Assembly: GCA_039931435.1 (NCBI GenBank)
Contig: JBDTRY010000036.1
Coordinates: 1 to 24,373, forward strand
Length of the DNA stretch: 24,373 bases
DNA from: JBDTRY01 sp039931435
GTDB lineage: Bacteria; Acidobacteriota; Thermoanaerobaculia; Gp7-AA8
Direction: 5' to 3'
A program made the translations under genes and the position numbers. This document shows positions 8,095 to 15,753 of this stretch, one piece after another. Under the pieces are notes generated by a model. That model made no database searches. It saw only the letters and a list, made by a program, of their open reading frames with translations, and was not told the origin of the DNA. Positions within the stretch are counted from its first letter, which is position 1, and each line of letters starts with the position of its first letter.

Positions 8095-8202
8095 TAGCGT
8101 TACGCTCCGCTTGTTTGCTGAAAACGATTGCTGATGACCTCGGCTGTCCGTGGATTTCATAGGAAGCGTTGAGCGAAGGGTTTGTTCGATCCGTGAGTCT
8201 CA

Positions 8203-8224
8203 GCCGAACATTGGAATGTTCGGC
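8203..8224. terminator. Perfect hairpin between convergent genes
   Basis: GCCGAACATT and AATGTTCGGC form a perfect 10-bp stem with a two-base loop, 12 bases after the stop of the minus-strand polyprenyl synthase gene and facing the end of the peptidase gene. There is no T-run on either strand, so rho-independent termination is only possible, not shown. Confidence 0.45.
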
Positions 8225-8235
8225 CACCTGAGGCG

Positions 8236-9255
8236 TCAGCGGTCGCGGCTCTGCACGAATTCGACGGCGAATTCCAGTGCTTCGCGGGCCGGAGACGATG
8301 GAAACTGTCTGAGCGCTCCCAGGGCGCGGTCGGCGTACTCGCGGGCGATGACCCGGCACTGATCGACGGTGCCGTAACGCTGAACCATACTCAGAATCGC
8401 GGCTGGGTCGATATCCCCGAAGGTTCGTTCGGAAGCAACGCGCGCCACCATGCCCCGTTCCGCGTCCGTGGCTCGCGGAAGTGCCAGGATCAGCGGCAGA
8501 GTGAGCTTGCCCTCTTTGAGATCGGACACTGCGGGTTTGCCCAGGACTTCCGTCGTGGAGGTGAAGTCCAGAATGTCATCGATGAGTTGAAAGCAGACCC
8601 CGAGGTTGAATCCGTAGTCGAACAGCGAGATGCCCGCGGAGTCCGGGGCGTCAGCGAGAATGGCCGGGATGCGGCAGCCGGCACCGAAAAGCGCCGCCGT
8701 CTTCCGGCCAACGACGTCAAAGTATTCTTCGCGTGAGACGTCGGCGCGGCCCAGTTGCTCCAGCCCGAGGATCTCTCCTTCGGTCATGCGGATGGTCACG
8801 CCCGACAGAAGTCTCAGGACATCGATGTTTCCTTCGGCCAGCCCCATATCGATGGAATGGGTGTAGAGATAATCGCCCACCAATACGGTCAGGTGGTTTC
8901 CCCACTGAAAGTTGATCGAGCTTCTGCCCCGGCGGACCGCCGCTTCATCGATGACGTCGTCATGGACGAGCGTGGCCGTATGGATCAGCTCGATGACCGT
9001 GGCGAAGGTCACATCCTTCGAGCCCCGGTAGCCGAGCATCTGAGAGGTCAGGAGCAGGAGAACGGGCCGGAGACGCTTGCCACCGCCCTGAAGAATATGC
9101 GCCCCGACCTCTCGGACCGTTCTCACGTCGGAGACGAACCGCCGGGCCAGCTCCTCCTCGACGAGGTGAAGCTTCGGCGCGACGAGATCGAGAAAACGCT
9201 CGGGCCGGACCGACCGGTCGGCCAGGCCTGAGGACGAAGACAGGGGAGTCGTCAC
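8236..9255 (-). CDS. Polyprenyl diphosphate synthase (octaprenyl/heptaprenyl type)
   Basis: This trans-prenyltransferase condenses isopentenyl diphosphate units onto an allylic diphosphate to make the long side chain of a respiratory quinone. From the GTG start at 9255 the product is 339 residues. It has GGGKRLRP at 57-64, the first Asp-rich motif DDVID at 99-103 followed by RRGR, GRKTAALF at 183-190, the second Asp-rich motif DDILD at 226-230, and GKPAVSDLKEGKLTLPLI at 239-256. No small-chain signature residues are obvious, and the length suits IspB/HepT-like enzymes; product length is inference. The start is uncertain: an in-frame ATG 31 codons upstream exists but gives an atypical N-terminus. 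It appears to be the last gene of the kdsD-lolA-yajQ group, 120 bases after yajQ. Confidence 0.92.
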   Translation of the reverse strand: MTTPLSSSSGLADRSVRPERFLDLVAPKLHLVEEELARRFVSDVRTVREVGAHILQGGGKRLRPVLLLLTSQMLGYRGSKDVTFATVIELIHTATLVHDDVIDEAAVRRGRSSINFQWGNHLTVLVGDYLYTHSIDMGLAEGNIDVLRLLSGVTIRMTEGEILGLEQLGRADVSREEYFDVVGRKTAALFGAGCRIPAILADAPDSAGISLFDYGFNLGVCFQLIDDILDFTSTTEVLGKPAVSDLKEGKLTLPLILALPRATDAERGMVARVASERTFGDIDPAAILSMVQRYGTVDQCRVIAREYADRALGALRQFPSSPAREALEFAVEFVQSRDR

Positions 9256-9375
9256 AGCGTCAAGAATATCCGATTCGAGGAGTGTAAGAAAAGCCGAGTC
9301 TCGGGGCCGTCCCGCGCTTGCAGGATGACTCGCCCGGGTTCTCCGCACGGGCGGACAGGCAGGCGGCAGTCTTCG

Positions 9376-9870
9376 TCATCCGCGATAGTTGGTGAATTGC
9401 ACCGGCAGGTCGAAATCTCCATCACGGAGGATCTGCATGGCCTTCTGCAACTCGTCCTTGCTTCTGCCCACCACCCGCACCTGATCGCCCTGAATGGATA
9501 CCTGAACTTTCAGTTTCTCGTCCTTGATCGCTTTGACCATCGCTTTGGCTTTCTCACTCTCGATGCCCTGGTGAATCTTCACTTTCTGTCGGACGCTTCC
9601 CAGTGCGGCATCCTCGACGGTCTGGTAGTCGAGCGATTTCAGCGACACCTTCCGACGCACGAGTTTTTCTTCGAGAATGTCCCGAACGCTTTTCAATTTC
9701 TGCTGGTCATCGCTGACGAGAATGATTTCCTCATCCGTCAGTTCGATGGAACTCTTGCTTCCTTTGAAGTCGAAGCGGGTAGCCAGCTCTTTTTTCGCGG
9801 TCTGCACTGCATTCGAGACTTCCTGCACGTCTGTCTTCGAGACGACGTCAAACGAAAAATCCTGCGGCAT
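9376..9870 (-). CDS. yajQ: YajQ family nucleotide-binding protein
   Basis: This is a small cytoplasmic protein of the YajQ family (DUF520). Members bind nucleotides, and in some bacteria cyclic di-GMP, and act as effectors; the role here is not shown. The 164-residue sequence is canonical from end to end: MPQDFSFDVVSKTDVQEVSN, ATRFDFKGSKSSIELTDEEI, VRRKVSLKSLDYQTVEDA, KAIKDEKLKVQVSIQGDQVR and VVGRSKDELQKAM, ending in the usual LPVQFTNYR. The ATG follows GGAGAGAG at good spacing. It lies between lolA and the polyprenyl synthase gene on the same strand, with gaps of 81 and 120 bases, so co-transcription is likely. Confidence 0.95.
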   Translation of the reverse strand: MPQDFSFDVVSKTDVQEVSNAVQTAKKELATRFDFKGSKSSIELTDEEIILVSDDQQKLKSVRDILEEKLVRRKVSLKSLDYQTVEDAALGSVRQKVKIHQGIESEKAKAMVKAIKDEKLKVQVSIQGDQVRVVGRSKDELQKAMQILRDGDFDLPVQFTNYRG

Positions 9871-9951
9871 CGTTAGCTCTCTCCTTACCTCAGTCCCGGC
9901 CTTCGCTTTTGCAACCTCAAAGCTCTTACCTCGGGTTGTCGCTCGCCGGAA

Positions 9952-10569
9952 TCAGTTCTTGACAACCTCCACGCCGGGGGGAGGGCTGAATGAAAAATCC
10001 ATGGCTCCGGGAGCAGCTTTTCCAAAAGCCCCGAACTCGAATGTCGTTCGATTTCCCTGGCGATCGGTATACGAGAGGGTGCGCACCCGTCGATCTTTCA
10101 GCGAAGTGGTCACGGTGATCTCCCGGAAGGTGGCCGTCGGTACTCGTGACGCCAGTTGCGAGGTCAGAATGTCACCTTTGCGGCTCTCCTTGACGTTGTA
10201 AGAGCGCGTCAGTGTATCGGAGTCCGCCAACAGCAGGAACGGCAGATCGCGTTTTTGAGCTTCGTCCAGCGTGTTCACCGTTACCTGGCGATCTTCGGGA
10301 ACGAAAAACCACGAAGTCTTTCCGTCGAAAACGAACAGTTTCTGCAGTTTCTGGTCAGGTCCGAGATAGGTCCAGCGCATTTTTGGAGAGGCACCGAAGA
10401 CGACCACGCCTTTCTCGATCTGCTCCTTGTGAAATCCGCGAGGCACAAATTTCTGAACGAAGCTGGCTTGCGTGCCCTGCATAGCGGCAATCGATTGCTC
10501 TACGTTTGCTGCCGGGAATGCGGGCGCTGCCAGAGCGAGACTGACTGCGACGGCAAAAATTGTCTTCAT
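9952..10569 (-). CDS. LolA-like outer-membrane lipoprotein carrier protein
   Basis: This is a periplasmic chaperone predicted to carry lipoproteins from the LolCDE complex to the outer membrane. The 205-residue product starts with a signal peptide (MKTIFAVAVSLALAAPAFPA). It then shows the LolA pattern: an early AMQGTQASFVQKF, the strand pair GVVVFGASPKMRWTYLGPDQ, LFVFDGKTSWFFVPEDRQVT, and a late LSYTDRQGNRTTFEFG. The ATG at 10569 gives the signal peptide directly; an upstream in-frame start adds 36 residues that mask it. The Shine-Dalgarno is weak. The gene sits 61 bases after a small hypothetical gene in the envelope-related group. I leave the symbol blank because LolA-like proteins are divergent in non-proteobacteria. 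Confidence 0.82.
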   Translation of the reverse strand: MKTIFAVAVSLALAAPAFPAANVEQSIAAMQGTQASFVQKFVPRGFHKEQIEKGVVVFGASPKMRWTYLGPDQKLQKLFVFDGKTSWFFVPEDRQVTVNTLDEAQKRDLPFLLLADSDTLTRSYNVKESRKGDILTSQLASRVPTATFREITVTTSLKDRRVRTLSYTDRQGNRTTFEFGAFGKAAPGAMDFSFSPPPGVEVVKN

Positions 10570-10630
10570 GATCGGACTCTCAGGGGCTCCGCAGGACTTG
10601 CCGGACCCGGCGACCGTGGCCGTTAAGCCA

Positions 10631-11020
10631 CTAGAATTTTTCGATATCGATCGAAATGATCGCCGACTGTAGAACAAAGATCCGGTCGTTTTTGCTCCGA
10701 TCCAGCGGGTAGACGACGAATCCCTTCCGATCCGGCCTGTATTCGGGGGAAATGCCGCGAATTACCTCGCCGTCCTGAAACTCGACCGCGACCGTTTTGC
10801 CTTCGGGAGTGGGGTCCGGCACCTCTCGATCGACGAGGCCTTGTTGAAGGTAAAAAACCGCTTTCAACTCGGAAAACGGAATCTCCCGGTGTGATTCCTG
10901 CGAATCGCTGGCTTCGACGATCTCACGGTCGAGGTCGACTCCGCAGTCCGTACACGATTCGGTCGACCCGTCGCGAAAGCGAAGGATAATCGAATCGGCG
11001 GACTGAGTACGTTCGTTCAT
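10631..11020 (-). CDS. Conserved hypothetical protein, 129 residues
   Basis: I do not recognise a named function. The product is soluble, with no signal peptide. It opens with MNERTQSADSIILRFRDGST and a CTDC pair near residue 24, then PFSELKAVFYLQQG, GKTVAVEFQDGEVIRGIS, and a C-terminal strand-rich part ending SIDIEKF. The ELKAVFYL and EFQDGEVIRG blocks recall a small beta-rich module found in PilZ-associated hypothetical proteins, but this is only resemblance. The start is ATG at 11020, six bases after GAGGAG. That Shine-Dalgarno overlaps the stop codon of kdsD, so the pair is likely coupled. An alternative ATG two codons earlier lies too close to the GAGGAG. Confidence 0.75.
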   Translation of the reverse strand: MNERTQSADSIILRFRDGSTESCTDCGVDLDREIVEASDSQESHREIPFSELKAVFYLQQGLVDREVPDPTPEGKTVAVEFQDGEVIRGISPEYRPDRKGFVVYPLDRSKNDRIFVLQSAIISIDIEKF

Positions 11021-11030
11021 GCCCATCTCC

Positions 11031-12035
11031 TCAGAACAGCTCCAGACCCCAGAGATCGTGCAGGTGCAGAATCCCTTCGACTCTCGCCTCCGAGTCAACG
11101 ATGAGCAACGAGGTGATTTTCTTCTGCTCCATGAGTTGCAACGCGGCCGACGCCAGCTGATCCGCGCCGATCGTTACGGGATCGTCCTTCATACACTCCG
11201 ACGCCGTTCGCGCAAGCACGTCGTCGGCGTTTTGCAGAAGGCGACGGAGGTCCCCGTCGGAGATCACTCCCCGGAGCAGGTTACCCTGCGCCACTACGGC
11301 GGTCACTCCAAAACCCTTCCTGGACATCTCATAGATGACGTCGCGCATCCCGGTATCGACGTCGACGATCGGGATCTGAGACCCTTTATGCATCAGGTCC
11401 TGAACTCTGAGAAAGCGCTTACCGAGTTTTCCGCCTGGATGCAGAACGGCGAAATCCTCCTCGCGGAATCCCTTTCGAAGGAGCAGAGACATGGCCAGAG
11501 CGTCGCCGAGGGCAAGCGTAGCAGTGGTGGAAGCGGTGGGAGCCAGGCCCAGCGGGCAGGCCTCCTGGGAGATGGCCGCGGAGAGATGGGCGTCACAGTT
11601 CCGGGCGATTGTCGAATTCGGGTTTCCGGTGATCGCCACAAGCTTCGCTCCCAGCCTCTTGATAGGCTCGAGCAGGCGCACCAGCTCTTCGGTCTCGCCG
11701 GAGTTCGAGATCGCCAGAACCACGTCGCCGTTCACGATCATGCCCAGATCGCCATGAATAGCCTCCGCGGGATGCAGAAAGAACGAAGGCGTTCCGGTCG
11801 AAGCAAGGGTGGCGCTGACCTTCTTACAGATAATTCCGGACTTGCCCATTCCCATCGTCACAACACGGCCGTTGCAGTCGTGAATGAGCTCGACTGCATC
11901 CACGAACTCATCCCCGAGGTGTTCACGAAGGCCGAGAATGGCAGCCGCTTCGACTTCCAGAACCCGCCTGGCCTCAGCGATAGCGGGATGCAGACTCGGA
12001 TCAGCCCTCAATGGGCTTCTAGCGCGTTCAACCAC
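11031..12035 (-). CDS. kdsD: KpsF/GutQ family sugar-phosphate isomerase (arabinose-5-phosphate isomerase)
   Basis: This enzyme interconverts ribulose 5-phosphate and arabinose 5-phosphate, the first step toward KDO of lipopolysaccharide. The product (up to 334 residues) has a SIS domain: GMGKSG at 62-67, HPAEAIHGDLGM, SNSGETEE at 110-117, and ACPLGLAPTAST at 159-170. HPGGKLGKR follows, then a pair of CBS domains from about 210 to the end (VQDLMHKGSQIPIV, GVISDGDLRRLL). This matches E. coli KdsD in order and length. The start is uncertain: GTG at 12035, or TTG at 12011, which overlaps the stop of a tiny upstream ORF. It heads the minus-strand run kdsD, hypothetical, lolA, yajQ, polyprenyl synthase. 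A GutQ-like role cannot be ruled out. Confidence 0.93.
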   Translation of the reverse strand: MVERARSPLRADPSLHPAIAEARRVLEVEAAAILGLREHLGDEFVDAVELIHDCNGRVVTMGMGKSGIICKKVSATLASTGTPSFFLHPAEAIHGDLGMIVNGDVVLAISNSGETEELVRLLEPIKRLGAKLVAITGNPNSTIARNCDAHLSAAISQEACPLGLAPTASTTATLALGDALAMSLLLRKGFREEDFAVLHPGGKLGKRFLRVQDLMHKGSQIPIVDVDTGMRDVIYEMSRKGFGVTAVVAQGNLLRGVISDGDLRRLLQNADDVLARTASECMKDDPVTIGADQLASAALQLMEQKKITSLLIVDSEARVEGILHLHDLWGLELF

Positions 12036-12142
12036 GGCAGCATTGTAAGGGCGAACTCGTGGAAGTGCGCGTGCGCTTCACCCAGGCGCACTGGAGGGAC
12101 AATCGACAGCGATCCGTTCGGCGCCTTCAGCTCGTGTTCCAC
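12008..12142 (-). CDS. Possible very small ORF upstream of kdsD
   Basis: From GTG at 12142 a 44-codon frame runs through VEHELKAPNGSLSIVPPVRL and GEAHAHFHEFALTMLPWLNA to a TGA at 12008-12010. The sequence has a protein-like look (a His-rich AHAHFHEF stretch, then a hydrophobic amphipathic end) and is bounded upstream by a TAA. GAGGAAG lies 12 bases before the GTG, which is long. The stop overlaps an in-frame TTG of kdsD (TTGA), and the ORF also overlaps the first codons of the longer kdsD form. It could be a true small gene, a 3' remnant of a larger gene, or chance. No function is proposed. Confidence 0.3.
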   Translation of the reverse strand: MEHELKAPNGSLSIVPPVRLGEAHAHFHEFALTMLPWLNALEAH

Positions 12143-12252
12143 GGGCAGGCCGTCTTCCTCGCTTTATCCTCGATCTCCTACTAGAATTTGTCACTTCCAG
12201 ACCGGCCCGACGGCCGGCCTGTATCGAACATTGAGCGAAACGAGGATCCGTC

Positions 12253-13812
12253 ATGAGCCAGATCACCAGCGAGGCGCGGACACTACCGGTGCATCCGAAG
12301 TCGGTTCTGTGGAATCCGTCTCCCGAGAAACTTCGTGAACTCGCCTCCAGGATGCCGAATGCCAGAACGACCGAATACGACAATCTCAATGTGGCCACGA
12401 GGGTCGTATCGCGAAGCAAGTTGTCAACGTACGTCGTGACCGATACCCCTGAGCGTCATTCCGATCAGACGATCAGCCGCTCCGAGTACGAGAAAGTTGC
12501 CCTGTACCAGAACGAGTACATCGCCGGCAGTGACATGCTGGTGATCGACGGCTATATCGGAAATGATCCGGAATTCCGCGTCGCCACCCGCCTGATCATC
12601 GAGCAGGCCAACGCCAACATCGCCGCAATGCAGTCCATGCTCTACTATCCCGCCTCGGAAACCGAGCTGGACTGCTTCGTCCCGGTGCTGACTGTGATCT
12701 ACACGCCGAATCTGCCCATCGAGAACTACCCTGAAAACCGAATCATCGCTGTCGATCTTGCGAACAACATCACCCGTGTCCTCAACTCCGACTACTTCGG
12801 CGAGTCAAAAAAAGGTGGTCTGAGGATGTGGAACCGCCTGGTTTACGAACGCGGAGGACTTGCTCTTCACGCCGGCTGCAAGGTCATTCCCGTCGGAGGG
12901 GAGAAGCGAATCGGCCTGATCGTGGGGCTGTCCGGGACGGGAAAGACCACCACCACCTTCACCAAACAGAACGACTCCTCGCCGGTGCAGGATGATTTTG
13001 TGGGACTCATGCCGGGAGGAAAAGTCTACGCGACCGAGAACGGCTGTTTTGCGAAAACGTTCGGGCTGAATCCCGATGACGAGCCGACGATCTTCAACGC
13101 CGTGACGACACGTGACGCCTATCTCGAGAATGTCTCTCAGGACGAACAGGGCAAGGTCGATTTCTTCGACACTTCCTATACGCAGAACGGTCGCGCCGTC
13201 ATCCGCATGGCGGACATCAAGGGCAGCGCAGATGCCCGTGAGCTGAGCAAAGCCGACTTTCTTCTCATACTAAATCGCAACGAAAACATCATTCCAGCGA
13301 TTGCGAAGCTTGAAGGGGCGCAGGCCGCCGCATATTTCATGCTTGGAGAGACAAAAGGTACGAGTGCCGGTGGCGCAGCCGAGGCCGGAAAATCTCTGCG
13401 AGTGCCCGGTACGAACCCGTTCTTCCCGCTTCTGCACGCCATGCAGGGAAATCGATTTCTGGAACTGCTGGAGAGCAGCCCGATGGAAGTGTATCTGCTG
13501 AACACCGGACGGATCGGGGGGGACGACAAGGACGAGCGATCGAAAAAAGTCCGGATCCAACACTCCAGTGCCGTCGTCAAGGCCATCGCCGAGGGCTCGA
13601 TCAAGTGGGAAAAGGATCCCGACTTCGGATATCTGCTGGCGACGTCTGTTCCGGGAATGGACGATGATGACTTCCTACACCCTCGCCGGCTGTACGAACG
13701 CCAGGGTCGGAGCGAGGAGTACCGGCAGCTTGTCGAAAAGTACAACAAGGACCGGCGCGAATACCTGAAGAAGTGGCCGGAACTCTCGGCCGCAATCGTC
13801 GATGCGATCTGA
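12253..13812 (+). CDS. pckA: Phosphoenolpyruvate carboxykinase, ATP-type fold, divergent
   Basis: This is predicted to convert oxaloacetate and ATP to phosphoenolpyruvate and CO2 in gluconeogenesis. The 519-residue product has a shortened N-terminal lobe with VVSRSKLSTYVVTD, matching the substrate Arg loop of PckA. It also has FGESKKGGLRMWNRLVYERG (KKG metal/substrate motif), the P-loop GLSGTGKTTTT at 225-235, a kinase-2-like QDDF at 246-249, LENV near 291, and VYLLNTGRIGG near 413-423. Several canonical PckA blocks are altered: the ISDDEH stretch reads QDDFVG, and the GTERG loop reads GTSAGG. The ATG follows CGAGGATCC. A possible -10 TAGAAT lies at 12182-12187. ATP rather than GTP use is inferred from the P-loop form. 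Confidence 0.85.
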   Translation: MSQITSEARTLPVHPKSVLWNPSPEKLRELASRMPNARTTEYDNLNVATRVVSRSKLSTYVVTDTPERHSDQTISRSEYEKVALYQNEYIAGSDMLVIDGYIGNDPEFRVATRLIIEQANANIAAMQSMLYYPASETELDCFVPVLTVIYTPNLPIENYPENRIIAVDLANNITRVLNSDYFGESKKGGLRMWNRLVYERGGLALHAGCKVIPVGGEKRIGLIVGLSGTGKTTTTFTKQNDSSPVQDDFVGLMPGGKVYATENGCFAKTFGLNPDDEPTIFNAVTTRDAYLENVSQDEQGKVDFFDTSYTQNGRAVIRMADIKGSADARELSKADFLLILNRNENIIPAIAKLEGAQAAAYFMLGETKGTSAGGAAEAGKSLRVPGTNPFFPLLHAMQGNRFLELLESSPMEVYLLNTGRIGGDDKDERSKKVRIQHSSAVVKAIAEGSIKWEKDPDFGYLLATSVPGMDDDDFLHPRRLYERQGRSEEYRQLVEKYNKDRREYLKKWPELSAAIVDAI

Positions 13813-13885
13813 AGCCGCGAAGTACCTGAAATGAATCGAGCGTTCCCGATCTGGCGGCGCGAAAGCAACTCAGGGAGAACCCGTG

Positions 13886-14836
13886 ATGGATGACAAGAAA
13901 ATCATCGCAGTGGTTGGGGCGACCGGCGCCCAGGGCGGAGGTCTGGTGCGCGCGATTCTGGGCGACCCGGATGGCGGATTCGCAGCTCGGGCGATTACTC
14001 GCGATGTCAATTCCGAAAAAGCACAGGAGCTCGGCCGCATGGGCGCCGAGGTCGTGGCAGCGGACATCGACGACGAGGCCAGTCTGACAAAAGCGCTGCA
14101 GGGCGCTTACGGTGCTTACTTCGTGACATTCTTCTGGGCACATCTCTCGCCTGAAAAGGAGCTCGCGGAAGCTCGAATCATGGCTCGCGCTGCAAAGGCT
14201 GCCGGAATCAAACACGCCATATGGTCCACGCTCGAGGACTCCCGCAAATTCATTCCCTTGTCGGATGACCGGATGCCGACGCTGATGGGAAAGTACAAGG
14301 TGCCGCACTTCGACGCCAAGGGTGAGTCGAACCAGTTCTTCGTCGACGAGAACGTGCCTACGACCTTTTTACTTACGTCGTTCTACTGGGACAACCTCAT
14401 CGCCTTCGGGATGGGGCCCAAGCCCGGTCCGGATGGAACGCTGACTTTCACCCTTCCCATGGGAAACGAGAAGATGGCGGGCATGGCCTCCGAAGATATC
14501 GGCAGGAGCGCTTATGGAATCTTCAAGCGCGGACCCGAAATGATCGGACGCACTTTGGGCGTGGCCGGAGGACATCTCTCCGGGGACCAGATGGCCCGAT
14601 CACTGAGCGAAGCTCTGGGAAAAGAGGTCCGGTATCAAGCCGTCAGCCCGGAGGCCTACCGCGCATTCGGATTTCCGGGAGCGGACGATCTGGGAAATAT
14701 GTTCCAGTTCTATTCGGAGTTCGAAGACCATTTCCAGTCGTCCCGTCCATTGGACGAAACCAGAAAGCTCAATCCCCAGTTGCAGAGTTTCGATGACTGG
14801 CTCGAAGCAAACGCATCGCGCCTACCGCTGGAATAG
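13886..14836 (+). CDS. NmrA-like NAD(P)-binding protein
   Basis: This is a Rossmann-fold protein of the atypical short-chain dehydrogenase class (NmrA/HSCARG group). Members sense NAD(P) or act as reductases; no substrate can be assigned. The 316-residue product opens with KKIIAVVGATGAQGGGLVRA, with the nucleotide-binding GATGAQGG at 11-18. It continues with ARAITRDVNSEKAQEL, VVAADIDDEASL, and KHAIWSTLEDSRKF, where a catalytic-type Tyr is not evident. Late parts (FLLTSFYWDNLIAFG, GRTLGVAGGHLSGDQMA) match the family. GGGAG lies 8 bases before ATG 13886 and 5 before an in-frame GTG at 13883; either could be used. It follows PEP carboxykinase after about 70 bases and may share its transcript. 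Confidence 0.88.
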   Translation: MDDKKIIAVVGATGAQGGGLVRAILGDPDGGFAARAITRDVNSEKAQELGRMGAEVVAADIDDEASLTKALQGAYGAYFVTFFWAHLSPEKELAEARIMARAAKAAGIKHAIWSTLEDSRKFIPLSDDRMPTLMGKYKVPHFDAKGESNQFFVDENVPTTFLLTSFYWDNLIAFGMGPKPGPDGTLTFTLPMGNEKMAGMASEDIGRSAYGIFKRGPEMIGRTLGVAGGHLSGDQMARSLSEALGKEVRYQAVSPEAYRAFGFPGADDLGNMFQFYSEFEDHFQSSRPLDETRKLNPQLQSFDDWLEANASRLPLE

Positions 14837-14877
14837 ATAGATTCGCGATCGGTCGAGCGAACGATGCGTACCCTGAA

Positions 14878-15753
14878 ATGATGCGTCCGATATTGCTCTG
14901 TCTGACAGCCGTGTTCCTGACCACTCCGCTCGTGGCCGGTGAAGCCTCCGGCAAATTCACGGCCGGGGGTCACAAGCCCATCGAACCCAAATTCGCCTCG
15001 GCGTACATAGTCCGAGACCAGTTCGATGCCCGGAATCAGATTGTGGAGGTCATCCTCTCCGATGTACCAATCGACACGGCGCAGGCTGTCGATGCTCTCA
15101 ACCCCCACGCCAACGTCATCAATCAGGACGCCACGCACGGACACAATTACATCCTGCTCTGGATCCGAAAGGACGGTGGCGTTTCAATGAACGCCACGTA
15201 TTCCCAGAGCATGACCCAGTACCTCGACAAGACCGGCTCCGGCCTCCTGGCGGAACTGACGGCCAGGACCCCATCCGCCGTCTCGGGGCATGTGTTCACC
15301 AGGGCACCGGTGAAGACAATGAGCGGCGAGACGTATTCAGTCGACGTCACCTTCTCCTCGGATGTGGCGAGTCTGCCGTCCGGCCAGAAGCTCGGAAAGG
15401 GAGGAGGGGAGCCGGGCAAAGCGCTGAAAGCCCTCGTGACAGCGGTCTCGAAACGAAACTGGGCCGGAATCGCCGGGGGAGTGACGGAGGCCACGTTAGC
15501 CTCATTCAACGAAGACTATCGCACGCCTGAGGAGAATCTCGACGACGCGGCCATGTCCTTCACCATCTGGTTGCCCAGGAAACAACTTGTGATTACGGGG
15601 GGAGAGCTGCGCGGCACTGATCAGGCCACGCTCGAGGTGGAAGGGGCCGCTTTCGGCGATCAGAAAGGCCTTTATCTGGTGCGGATGTTCAAGGTCGGAT
15701 CGAAGTGGCTTTTCGATCGAGGAGCGCTGGCGGGAATGATAGGCGAGAATTGA
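14878..15753 (+). CDS. Secreted hypothetical protein
   Basis: I do not recognise this family. The 291-residue product has a good signal peptide (MMRPILLCLTAVFLTTPLVA, cleavage likely before GEASG). A soluble mixed alpha/beta sequence follows with FASAYIVRDQFDARNQIVEV, HGHNYILLWIRKDGG, YSVDVTFSSDVASLP and, near the end, DQKGLYLVRMFKVGSKWLFD. The last part resembles the repeat strand of small immunity or NTF2-like folds, but only weakly. It is probably periplasmic. The Shine-Dalgarno is poor; two ATG codons in a row stand at the start. The TGA stop overlaps a TTG start of the next gene (TTGA at 15750-15753), so the two products may work together at the cell envelope. Confidence 0.75.
   Translation: MMRPILLCLTAVFLTTPLVAGEASGKFTAGGHKPIEPKFASAYIVRDQFDARNQIVEVILSDVPIDTAQAVDALNPHANVINQDATHGHNYILLWIRKDGGVSMNATYSQSMTQYLDKTGSGLLAELTARTPSAVSGHVFTRAPVKTMSGETYSVDVTFSSDVASLPSGQKLGKGGGEPGKALKALVTAVSKRNWAGIAGGVTEATLASFNEDYRTPEENLDDAAMSFTIWLPRKQLVITGGELRGTDQATLEVEGAAFGDQKGLYLVRMFKVGSKWLFDRGALAGMIGEN

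Noticed and set aside
10618..10637. CCACTAG at the end of the small hypothetical gene (10631), considered as a third end of the CTAGTGG element
   Set aside because: Similarity stops after about eight bases and there is no partner arm.
11019..12338. A 439-codon plus-strand frame opposite kdsD, and similar long frames opposite the ligase genes (21536-22993, 20239-21138)
   Set aside because: They are antisense to genes with strong family motifs. Their sequences are Arg/Gly/His-rich with no domain pattern, as expected from third-position GC bias.
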